Shown piece after piece: positions 29,891-38,604 of a stretch of DNA of 64,000 nucleotides. Both the position numbers and the translations under genes were made by a program. Numbering within the stretch: position 1 is the first letter of the stretch; every line of letters begins with the position of its first letter. Source of the stretch: Deltaproteobacteria bacterium (GTDB lineage Bacteria; Desulfobacterota; Desulfobulbia; Desulfobulbales; Desulfocapsaceae); the NCBI GenBank assembly GCA_026388715.1, contig JAPLJF010000001.1, positions 106,126-170,125 on the forward strand. Direction: 5' to 3'. A model generated the notes under the pieces. The model saw nothing but the letters and a program-made list of their open reading frames with translations. It did not search any database and was not told the DNA's origin.

Positions 29891-29961
29891 GGGATTGTTT
29901 GAGATTTATTTTGGGTAGAAGAAAAAGGAAAAAGAACTAAAAGAGCTGATTATTGTTGAGA

Positions 29962-30021
29962 AATAAGGCGTCAATATACACCATAAAAAAAGTTGACATG
30001 CCTTATTTTATGATGTACAAC
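29962..30021 (+). promoter_or_regulatory. Putative atp operon promoter with inverted repeat
   Basis: TTGACA at 29993-29998 and TACAAC at 30016-30021 are spaced by 17 bp. The inverted repeat AATAAGGCGTCAA (29962-29974) / TTGACATGCCTTATT (29993-30007) overlaps the -35 box, as expected of a repressor site. Called by eye. Confidence 0.5.
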
Positions 30022-30098
30022 CGATTTCCGTATTGATGAATCATCATTCATTTTGAATGAAATTTTCAGGTATCTTAGCTGAACGGGAGCGTATAAAA

Positions 30099-30524
30099 AT
30101 GATTACAATGGATATCACCCTCGTGATTCAGATAGTAAACATGTTTGTTTTGATGTTTCTGCTGAATGCAATTATTTATAAGCCGGTGCGTAAAATATTA
30201 CGTAATCGTGCCGCGAAGATGCAGGGCATGCATGATGATGTGGCCAAGTTGCAGGAAAATGCTCGACGCCGGCAGGAAGAAGTGAATAAGAAAATGGCAG
30301 TGGCATCCGGAAGGGCAAAGGCGGCATTGGATTCGGCCAGAGCCGGAGCTCAGGCTGCTGGTGATGAAAAGCTTGCAGCGATCAAGGCTGAGGCCGGTGC
30401 TGCAAAAGATATGCAGTTGGCAGAGGTGAAGGTGCAGATTGTGACTGCTGGCAAAGAGCTTCAAGCTAATCTGGATGGTTTTGCAACTGCCATGGCGAGT
30501 AAAATTCTGCGAAGGAGTTTCTGA
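30099..30524 (+). CDS. atpF: F-type ATP synthase subunit b' (F0)
   Basis: 141 residues from the ATG at 30099, chosen over the ATG at 30057 because CGGGAGCG precedes it and the hydrophobic helix then begins at once (ITLVIQIVNMFVLMFLLNAIIYKP). The rest is a charged coiled coil (RRRQEEVNKKM). This is the first of two b-type stator subunits, and the b/b' heterodimer forms the peripheral stalk. The next gene starts 2 bp after the stop. Confidence 0.88.
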   Translation: MITMDITLVIQIVNMFVLMFLLNAIIYKPVRKILRNRAAKMQGMHDDVAKLQENARRRQEEVNKKMAVASGRAKAALDSARAGAQAAGDEKLAAIKAEAGAAKDMQLAEVKVQIVTAGKELQANLDGFATAMASKILRRSF

Positions 30525-30525
30525 G

Positions 30526-31272
30526 ATGAAAAGGGTGAAGCAAATAGCCAAAAAAAGTGCTCTGGTCACAGCAGCGCTTTGGCTCACCTTGGCTGTGGGC
30601 AGTGTCTGGGCCTCTGAGGCTGTTCAGGGCGCTGAGGGTGACGCGGGTGCGCAGGCCGTAACAGGTCATGCTGCCGCAGTTGTTGAGCATGGCACAGATG
30701 CAGGAGCAGTTGCGGGTCATGGAGAAATAGCTCCTGACGCGCATGGGGCCACTGCGGGGCATGCGGCGGCCCATCACGATAGTCTTTCGCCTGCCAAGTT
30801 GAAAGACCTGGGGCTCAGGGTGATGAACTTTATTGCCTTGATGATCATCCTGATCAAGTTTGGTGCCAAGCCTGTTGGGGCCGCCCTGTCTGGGCGGCGC
30901 AGACAGGTAAAGGAGGATCTGGATGCCCTTGAGTCTAAAAAAGACGAAGCGGAACGTTCATACAAGGAATTTTCGGCAAAACTTGCTTCTGTTGAGAAAG
31001 ATGTCGATTTAATCGTGGAGAAGGCGATAGCCCAGGCCGAGATTGAAAAGGTCAAGATTATTGAGCGGGCTGAAAAAGCGGCGGAAGATATTAAACGTCA
31101 GGCGCAGATGACAGTTGCCAATGAGGTGATTGCTGCCCGACGGATGCTGAAGAATGAAATCGCGGACAAGGCGGCGATCATGGCTGAGGCGTTAATCCTG
31201 AAGAATCTGACCGAAGAAGATCAGGTCAAGATTGTGGAAGATTACTTAGACAAGGTAGGGGCCATCCAGTGA
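30526..31272 (+). CDS. atpF: F-type ATP synthase subunit b (F0), histidine-rich N-terminal extension
   Basis: 248 residues, unusually long for subunit b (about 160). An N-terminal hydrophobic segment (ALVTAALWLTLAVGSVWA) looks like a cleavable signal. Residues about 40-80 are rich in Ala, Gly and His (AVVEHGTDAGAVAGHGE, DAHGATAGHAAAHHD). The membrane anchor (LRVMNFIALMIILIKFGAKP) and long stator helix follow. The ATG at 30526 follows GAAGGAG. It overlaps the GTG of atpH. Signal-bearing b subunits are known in related Deltaproteobacteria; the His-rich stretch is the odd part. Confidence 0.9.
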   Translation: MKRVKQIAKKSALVTAALWLTLAVGSVWASEAVQGAEGDAGAQAVTGHAAAVVEHGTDAGAVAGHGEIAPDAHGATAGHAAAHHDSLSPAKLKDLGLRVMNFIALMIILIKFGAKPVGAALSGRRRQVKEDLDALESKKDEAERSYKEFSAKLASVEKDVDLIVEKAIAQAEIEKVKIIERAEKAAEDIKRQAQMTVANEVIAARRMLKNEIADKAAIMAEALILKNLTEEDQVKIVEDYLDKVGAIQ

Positions 31273-31814
31273 AACAGACAATCTTAGCACGAAGATATGC
31301 CAAGGCGCTTTTTGCTGTTGGCAAGGAAGAAGGAAAGTTTGAGGAGTATAATGAAGCGCTTCAGGGAGTCGCCGGGCTGTATGTCTCGCATCCAGAAGTG
31401 GTTGATGCCCTGATCAATCCGCTCTATCCCTTGGACATCCGTCAGAAGGTAATGGCCGGCATGGTTGCTTCCATGGGTGTTGAAAAGATCATGGCCAATT
31501 TTCTGAACCTGCTGGTGGAGAAAAAACGAGCCGGTATTCTTTCTGAGATAGCGGAAGAATACCAGGCCATGGTTGATAATGAAAAGAATGTCAGTCACGG
31601 CAGTGTCGTCTCAGCTATTGAATTAAGTGAAGCATTGCAGGTCAAGGTTCGGGCAACATTAGAAAAGCTTACTGGCAAGAAGGTGGAGCTGACCACTAGT
31701 GTCGATCCTTCTATTATAGGTGGCATCATTGCCAAGGTCGGGGATTTGGAACTGGATGGCAGTATCAGGACACAACTTGCAAGTTTAAAAGATTCCATAA
31801 AGGGGAGAGAGTAG
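31269..31814 (+). CDS. atpH: ATP synthase delta subunit (F1)
   Basis: 181 residues. It starts with GTG at 31269, which overlaps the TGA of the b subunit (GTGA), so translation is coupled. The first residues after the start, [14 protein letters not shown], are typical of delta/OSCP, and the C-terminal half has the conserved [20 protein letters not shown]. It connects the stator stalk to the F1 head. The stop is 2 bp before atpA. Confidence 0.95.
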   Translation: MKQTILARRYAKALFAVGKEEGKFEEYNEALQGVAGLYVSHPEVVDALINPLYPLDIRQKVMAGMVASMGVEKIMANFLNLLVEKKRAGILSEIAEEYQAMVDNEKNVSHGSVVSAIELSEALQVKVRATLEKLTGKKVELTTSVDPSIIGGIIAKVGDLELDGSIRTQLASLKDSIKGRE

Positions 31815-31816
31815 AA

Positions 31817-33340
31817 ATGCAAATCAGAGCAGAAGAAATCAGTCAAATTATTAAAGATCAGATTGGTGAATATGAGACCAGTATTGATTTGAATGAGACC
31901 GGAACTGTTATCTCCGTTGGTGACGGTATTGCCCGTGTTTACGGTGTTCAGAACTGTATGGCCATGGAGCTTCTTGAGTTCCCCGGTGGCATTATGGGAC
32001 TGGCCTTGAACCTTGAGGAAGACAATGTCGGTTGCGCCGTCCTTGGCAGTGTCAGGGGGATCAAGGAGGGCGATCTTGTCAAGCGTACCGGCAAGATTGC
32101 TGAGGTTCCTGTAGGCCCGGCCATGGAAGGACGTGTTGTTGATGGTATTGGTTTTCCTATTGATGGTCAGGGACCAATTAATACCACCGAGACCTCCAAA
32201 ATTGAGGTTATTGCCCCAGGCGTTATCGCCCGTAAGGGTGTACATCAACCCTGCTACACCGGTGCCAAGGCCGTCGATGCCATGACCCCGGTTGGTAAGG
32301 GACAGCGTGAGCTGGTGATCGGTGATCGTCAGATTGGTAAAACTGCTCTCTGTGTTGATGCCATCATTGCCCAGAAAGAGACCGGTGTTCATTGTATCTA
32401 TGTTGCCGTTGGCCAGAAAAAATCAACGGTAGCTCTCGTTGTTGAGGCCTTGAGAAAACATGGCGCCATGTCTTATACCACCGTGGTTGCCGCCTGTGCC
32501 TCTGATCCTGCGCCAATGCAGTATGTTGCCCCCTTTGCCGGCACCTCCATGGGTGAGTATTATCGGGATAAAGGTGAGCACGCGCTGATTATTTATGATG
32601 ATCTCTCAAAACAGGCTGTTGCCTATCGTGAACTTTCCCTGTTGCTCAGACGTCCACCAGGACGTGAGGCGTATCCTGGCGATATCTTCTTTAACCATTC
32701 TCGTTTGCTTGAGCGCTCAGCCAAACTCAGTGATGAACTTGGTGCCGGCTCTTTGACCGCCCTGCCAATCATTGAGACCCAGGCCGGTGATGTTTCCGCC
32801 TTTATTCCTACCAACGTTATCTCCATTACCGATGGACAGGTTTACCTGCAGCCGGATCTCTTTTTTGCCGGCGTTCGTCCCGCAATCAATGTTGGACTGT
32901 CAGTTTCCCGCGTTGGTGGTTCTGCCCAGGTGAAGGCCATGAAGCAGGTAGCGGGTACCCTGCGTCTTGATCTTGCCCAGTATCGCGAGCTCGCCGCCTT
33001 TGCCGCCTTTGGTTCTGATCTTGATGCCGCCACCCAGGCCCAGTTGACCCGTGGTGAGCGTCTGGTTGAGATCCTTAAGCAGCCCCAGTATCAGCCGCTG
33101 CCTATGCAGAAGCAGGTGACCATCCTCTATGCCGGCGCCAATGGATACCTTGATACCCTGCCAGTCAATACCCTCAAGGATTATGAAGCCGAGTTGTTTA
33201 ACTATATTGAGTCCAATGATCCTTCAATCTTTGCCGATTTGAAGGCTCAGGAAGTCTTTACTGACGAGATCAAAGCCAAGCTTAATAAGGCTCTGACCAG
33301 TTTCGGTGCGACCTTCAAAGCAACCAAGGGTATCAATTAA
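31817..33340 (+). CDS. atpA: ATP synthase alpha subunit (F1)
   Basis: 507 residues. The Walker A-type loop [10 protein letters not shown] is near residue 170. The alpha/beta signature [17 protein letters not shown] is near residue 355. This is the non-catalytic nucleotide-binding subunit of the F1 hexamer. GGGGAGAG sits just before the ATG. Confidence 0.98.
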   Translation: MQIRAEEISQIIKDQIGEYETSIDLNETGTVISVGDGIARVYGVQNCMAMELLEFPGGIMGLALNLEEDNVGCAVLGSVRGIKEGDLVKRTGKIAEVPVGPAMEGRVVDGIGFPIDGQGPINTTETSKIEVIAPGVIARKGVHQPCYTGAKAVDAMTPVGKGQRELVIGDRQIGKTALCVDAIIAQKETGVHCIYVAVGQKKSTVALVVEALRKHGAMSYTTVVAACASDPAPMQYVAPFAGTSMGEYYRDKGEHALIIYDDLSKQAVAYRELSLLLRRPPGREAYPGDIFFNHSRLLERSAKLSDELGAGSLTALPIIETQAGDVSAFIPTNVISITDGQVYLQPDLFFAGVRPAINVGLSVSRVGGSAQVKAMKQVAGTLRLDLAQYRELAAFAAFGSDLDAATQAQLTRGERLVEILKQPQYQPLPMQKQVTILYAGANGYLDTLPVNTLKDYEAELFNYIESNDPSIFADLKAQEVFTDEIKAKLNKALTSFGATFKATKGIN

Positions 33341-33372
33341 TGGTATCAACCAAGAGAGGATAGAGTTCTGCC

Positions 33373-34248
33373 ATGGCGAGCTTAAAAGACATTAAGAACA
33401 AGATTGCAGGCGTTAAGAAGACGGCGCAGATAACAAAGGCCATGAATATGGTCGCCTCTGCCAGGCTTCGCGGCGCCCAGACAAAGATGGAGGCCTTCCG
33501 GCCCTACACTTCCAAGTTTGATGAGGCGATGTCCAACCTGTCCGGGGGGGCCAATACAACAGCCTTTCCCTTGATGGAGGTCAGAAATGTTGCCACTGTG
33601 GAATTAGTGATTGTGACCTCGGATCGTGGCCTGTGTGGCTCTTTCAATGCAAATATTAATAAACTTGCAGAGAAGAAGATGAAGGCCTACGAAGCGGAAG
33701 GAAAAAAAGTCAGCATCGTCTGTGTGGGCAAGAAGGCCAACCAGTATTTTAAAAAGACCGGCAAGGTACGCAAGGCCTATACCAATATTATGGCATCTTT
33801 TCAGATGTTCCATGCTCGTGAAATTGCCCAGGATGTTGCTGACAATTTCGTAAAGGGCGGGTCCGATAGGGTTGAGGTGCTGTATGGTCATTTCAAGTCA
33901 GTGGCAGTACAGCAACCGGCCGTTCAGGAAATGCTGCCGGTGCAACCAGTCGCTGCGGCCCCAGGTTCGAGCAAGAAAGCGATGAGTGGTGACTATATCT
34001 ACGAGCCCTCCACTGAGGAGATCATGGATGTAATGCAGCCATTGTATCTGAATGTTATTTTGTATCACGCCATGCTCGAGGTTGGTGCCAGTGAGCATGC
34101 CGCGCGGATGACGGCCATGGAGAATGCGACATCCGCCTGTCGTGATATAGTAAATAACCTGACCCTGATTTATAACAAGGCGCGTCAGGCTGCAGTTACC
34201 GGTGAGTTGATGGATATCGTTGGTGGCGCTGAAGCCCTTAAGGGATAA
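33373..34248 (+). CDS. atpG: ATP synthase gamma subunit (F1 rotor)
   Basis: 291 residues. The N-terminal helix (MASLKDIKNKIAGVKKTAQI) and the C-terminal helix, with AMENATSACRDIVNNLTLIY, form the rotor coiled coil. SDRGLCGSFNANINK is the conserved mid-domain motif. It lies 32 bp after atpA. Confidence 0.97.
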   Translation: MASLKDIKNKIAGVKKTAQITKAMNMVASARLRGAQTKMEAFRPYTSKFDEAMSNLSGGANTTAFPLMEVRNVATVELVIVTSDRGLCGSFNANINKLAEKKMKAYEAEGKKVSIVCVGKKANQYFKKTGKVRKAYTNIMASFQMFHAREIAQDVADNFVKGGSDRVEVLYGHFKSVAVQQPAVQEMLPVQPVAAAPGSSKKAMSGDYIYEPSTEEIMDVMQPLYLNVILYHAMLEVGASEHAARMTAMENATSACRDIVNNLTLIYNKARQAAVTGELMDIVGGAEALKG

Positions 34249-34286
34249 TAGACCATTACCAATTTTAAGACTTTGAGGAGGGGTGA

Positions 34287-35702
<1,416 letters not shown>

Positions 35703-35724
35703 AAGACATGATCCTATCCTGATA

Positions 35725-35890
35725 AGAGCTATAACGAAAGATAACCATTACTTTAACCTTTCGTTACAGCTCCTTACGCAGAGCATGCATGCTCCAGTGG
35801 TGGACATTCGAAGGAAGTCCTTTGGGGTGTGAAGAGCGACCGCCGGTCTCGGCATCAAATTGTTACAGTTATTTTAGAACAACGGCTTAA
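35725..35890 (+). repeat. MITE-like repeat element inside the atp operon
   Basis: About 166 bp. The left end, GAGCTATAACGAAAGATAACC, pairs nearby with CTTTCGTTACAGCTC. The core palindrome GAGCATGCATGCTC lies at 35781-35794, flanked by GCA and CAGTG. The right end, read inverted, is AAGCCGTTGTTCTAAAATAA. The organisation matches the copy at 52.8 kb. It fills nearly the whole 200-bp gap between atpD and atpC. Confidence 0.68.
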
Positions 35891-35902
35891 GAGGTCAAAT
35901 CA

Positions 35903-36316
35903 ATGGCTCAACAAATACGACTTGAAGTGGTTACCCCTAATGGCGCTGTCGTCAGTGAAGATGTCGATATCGTCAATGCACCTGGATATGGTGGCGATTT
36001 TGGTGTTCTCGCCAACCATGCCCCCTTTCTTGCCACAATCAGGACTGGTTTACTGACCTATGAGCAGGGGAAAAAACGTGAGAATCTCATGATCAGTGGC
36101 GGATTCTGTGAGTGTTCCAATAACAAGATTACGTTTCTGGTGGAAAGTGCTGAGTTTGGGCGTCAGATTGACGTGGACAGGGCTATGAAGGCTAAAGAGC
36201 GCGCCGAGCAACGTCTTGCCAAGGCGACTCAGCATGATGACTTAATCAATAGAACGCGAGCTGAGGCGGCATTACAGCGAGCACTTGCGCGGATGAAGGT
36301 CTCTAAAATGTCTTGA
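35903..36316 (+). CDS. atpC: ATP synthase epsilon subunit (F1)
   Basis: 137 residues. The N-terminal beta-sandwich ([19 protein letters not shown], then [16 protein letters not shown]) is followed by a two-helix C terminus ([16 protein letters not shown]). It is a rotor component that can inhibit ATP hydrolysis. It lies 200 bp from atpD because of the inserted repeat, so its stoichiometry could be affected. A strong terminator follows. Confidence 0.96.
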   Translation: MAQQIRLEVVTPNGAVVSEDVDIVNAPGYGGDFGVLANHAPFLATIRTGLLTYEQGKKRENLMISGGFCECSNNKITFLVESAEFGRQIDVDRAMKAKERAEQRLAKATQHDDLINRTRAEAALQRALARMKVSKMS

Positions 36317-36335
36317 TTCCTCACAAGATAAGTGA

Positions 36336-36372
36336 TAAAAAAGGTCGTTCCTTCCGGGAACGACCTTTTTTT
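36336..36372 (+). terminator. Rho-independent terminator of the atp operon
   Basis: AAGGTCGTTCC / GGAACGACCTT forms a stem with a short loop followed by eight T residues, 20 bp after atpC. Confidence 0.92.
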
Positions 36373-36418
36373 TATGCAGCTATTACCAAACCTAATATTC
36401 AAAATGCCAAGGGGAGAG

Positions 36419-37837
36419 ATGAAACCACAAGAGCGTATGGCGATTGCCCGACAGATGCCTGTAGAGTTGTCCGTATCTGAGCGTATTCGCAATTTTGATG
36501 AAATAGTGGCCGGTTACTCCACGAAAACGGCAATTCTGGAAGCCAATCGATGTCTTCAATGTAAAAAACCAGCATGTCGGGATGGATGTCCCATTCATAA
36601 TGATATCCCAGGTTTTATAGCTCTTCTGCGCGAGGGTGAGTTTGAGAAGGCTTATTGGAAGATCAGGGAAACTTCTTCCATGCCTGCAGTTTGTTCGCGT
36701 GTCTGTCCCCATGAATTTCAGTGTGAAGGTTCGTGTATCCGCGGTAAAGGGAAAGGTCAGGCCGTGGCTATCGGGATGCTCGAACGCTTTGTTGTCGACT
36801 GGATGGTCACTAATAAAAAGAATATGTCCACTCCCTGCGCCCTGCCGGTTGGCAAGAAAGTTGCCATTGTCGGTTCTGGCCCTGCCGGTATGTCCGTTGC
36901 CTATTATCTGTCCCATAAGGGAGTCGACTGCACGGTCTTTGAGAGCCTCTCTGAATTTGGAGGAATGTTGAGCGTTGGCATTCCTGCCTTCCGGCTGCCT
37001 CGTGATATTATTGATGCCGAATTTGCCGCCCTGAAAAGTTGTGGTGTGACCATTGTTAAAGGAGTTACTATCGGCAAGGATAAGTGCCTGGCTGATCTGA
37101 TGAAGGATGGCTTCGATGCGGTCTTTATCGGCGTTGGGGCCCATGCCAGCCGAAAACTGGGTCTGGAAAACGAGGAGGATAGCGAAGGGGTAATGCATGG
37201 TGTTGATTATCTGCGTCGCATCAATCTTGGGGAGAAAATAGATCTTGGTAAAAAAGTGGTGGTGGTTGGCGGCGGCAATGTGGCCATCGATGTGGCCCGT
37301 ACCGCACTGCGGCTTGGCTCGACCGATGTCTTTATCCTTTATCGCCGGTCCAAGGATGAGATGCCGGCATCACGGGCTGAGGTACACCATCTTGAGGAAG
37401 AAGGGGTGCGCATTGAGATGTTGGCCGCGCCGGTGAAGATTCTTTCCGAGAACGGAAGGCTTGTTGGTGTCGAGTGTGTACGCATGGAGCTGGGCGAACC
37501 TGATTCTTCCGGCAGAAGAAGGCCGGTGGTCCAGGAGGAGTCCAATTTTATCATCAAGGCCGATTCCCTTATCCCAGCCATCAGTCAGAATGTTGATCAT
37601 ACGGCTGACCAGGGGCTGGAATTTAAATTGACTGGCTGGGGCACTTATGATACCGATCCCTTGACCTTGCAGACCTCTGTTGATTGGGCTTTTGCCGGTG
37701 GTGATAACGTGCTTGGTCCGCAGACAGCGGCAAAAGCTGTGTATCAGGGCAAGGTCGCTGCGGAATCCATTGAACGTTTTTTAAATGGTCAGGATCTGAT
37801 GACCGATCGGCAGTTTCTCTGTCAGTTGGATGTGTAA
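36419..37837 (+). CDS. gltA: Glutamate synthase small subunit-like FAD/NAD(P) oxidoreductase (GltA/NfnL/SudA type)
   Basis: 472 residues from the ATG at 36419, preceded by AAGGGGAG. Upstream in-frame ATGs overlap the terminator region. The N-terminal cysteines NRCLQCKKPACRDGCPIHND bind Fe-S clusters. Two Rossmann motifs follow: KVAIVGSGPAGMSVAYYLS (FAD) and KVVVVGGGNVAIDVARTALR (NAD(P)). It ends with the family motif GGDNVLGPQTAAKAVYQGK. The family covers glutamate synthase and the ferredoxin-NADP transhydrogenase/sulfide dehydrogenase alpha subunit. The usual NfnS/SudB partner gene is not adjacent, which favours a stand-alone form. Confidence 0.87.
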   Translation: MKPQERMAIARQMPVELSVSERIRNFDEIVAGYSTKTAILEANRCLQCKKPACRDGCPIHNDIPGFIALLREGEFEKAYWKIRETSSMPAVCSRVCPHEFQCEGSCIRGKGKGQAVAIGMLERFVVDWMVTNKKNMSTPCALPVGKKVAIVGSGPAGMSVAYYLSHKGVDCTVFESLSEFGGMLSVGIPAFRLPRDIIDAEFAALKSCGVTIVKGVTIGKDKCLADLMKDGFDAVFIGVGAHASRKLGLENEEDSEGVMHGVDYLRRINLGEKIDLGKKVVVVGGGNVAIDVARTALRLGSTDVFILYRRSKDEMPASRAEVHHLEEEGVRIEMLAAPVKILSENGRLVGVECVRMELGEPDSSGRRRPVVQEESNFIIKADSLIPAISQNVDHTADQGLEFKLTGWGTYDTDPLTLQTSVDWAFAGGDNVLGPQTAAKAVYQGKVAAESIERFLNGQDLMTDRQFLCQLDV

Positions 37838-37840
37838 AAC

Positions 37841-37880
37841 AAAACGCCCCCAGATTTTTTTAAAAATCTGGGGGCGTTTT
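37841..37880. terminator. Bidirectional terminator between gltA and tRNA-Lys
   Basis: A perfect 19-bp inverted repeat, AAAACGCCCCCAGATTTTT with its complement, and a 2-nt loop. It has T-runs on both strands, so it can end the plus-strand gene and the minus-strand tRNA. Confidence 0.9.
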
Positions 37881-37900
37881 GACATTTTTGAGTGCTGTAC

Positions 37901-37976
37901 TGGTGGGCCGTCCCGGGATCGAACCGGGGACCTGTTGATTAAGAGTCAAATGCTCTACCAATTGAGCTAACGGCCC
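37901..37976 (-). tRNA. tRNA-Lys (anticodon CUU)
   Basis: 76 nt read on the minus strand. The acceptor stem is GGGCCG.../...CGGCCC, the D loop is TTAGCTCAATTGGTAGAGC and the anticodon loop CTCTTAA gives CUU. The T arm is CCCCGGTTCGATCCCGGG. The CCA end is encoded. Confidence 0.96.
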
Positions 37977-38085
37977 ATCACACAACAAAGAGAACACTAT
38001 GTAGCATAAAGGAGTGCTTCCGTCAAGACTCAGGGCCAAGAAAATGTAAGAATATGTGTTTGTCTCGAGCGTTTCCAGTTTTTTG

Positions 38086-38293
38086 GGGCTGTTACGAAAT
38101 TACCAGTGCATTTCACAGGCTATGGGTGGATTCACATGGTCTTACCTCGCTTAGGCCCCGTGTTGTGCTCGCGGAGTGGACGCCAGAAGCAGGTACTCTT
38201 TGGGGAAGGATGAAGAGCGATCTGGCTCTTTCGTTATGGCTTTTTCTGCCGTTTTGCCATCAAGATGATGATAAAATTTTGTCAAACGGCTTA
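38086..38293 (+). repeat. Diverged copy of the MITE-like repeat
   Basis: It starts GCTGTTACGAAATTACC and contains GTGGACGCCAGAAGCAGG followed by GATGAAGAGCGATC. These match, with differences, the internal segments of the copies at 35.8 and 47.9 kb. It ends near AAACGGCTTAG, the inverted form of the family end. No gene lies in this stretch. Confidence 0.55.
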
Positions 38294-38506
38294 GAGGCTG
38301 GCAAATTTTTCACCACTCATCTGGGCGAAATTCTCACATTCCCTTCTGTTGATAAAGGGACAGACCTCCAGGATAAACCACTTCTTTTTAGGACACCAGT
38401 ACCGCTCTTTGAAAGGCTCGTTACAGCCTTTGGCGGTTAAGAGCCTGCGATTACGGGCTCCGTAAGAGACGTCCTTGTCATTTACCGTAAATTGCCAGAT
38501 TGCCAT
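38291..38506 (-). CDS. Small four-cysteine protein of unknown function
   Basis: 71 residues, preceded on the minus strand by the excellent site GAGGAGGTG five bases before the ATG, which is the main reason to call it real. It is basic with Cys at 28, 38, 49 and 57 and aromatic residues between (ERYWCPKKKWFILEVCPF), a spacing that could bind zinc or iron. I do not recognise the family. It ends inside the edge of the repeat at 38.1-38.3 kb, so its C terminus may have been altered by that element. Confidence 0.6.
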   Translation of the reverse strand: MAIWQFTVNDKDVSYGARNRRLLTAKGCNEPFKERYWCPKKKWFILEVCPFINRRECENFAQMSGEKFASL

Positions 38507-38604
38507 TACGCACCTCCTCAGTCTCCTTGAGAATAACGTACGTTGTACAGCCTCTATATTATTTAACTATAGATCGGCACAAAAGGCAAAAAATTGATCC
38601 TTTT

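Noticed and set aside
38054..38440. Plus-strand frame of 128 codons between tRNA-Lys and accAD
   Set aside because: It runs through a repeat copy and opposes the better-supported small cysteine protein; no ribosome site.
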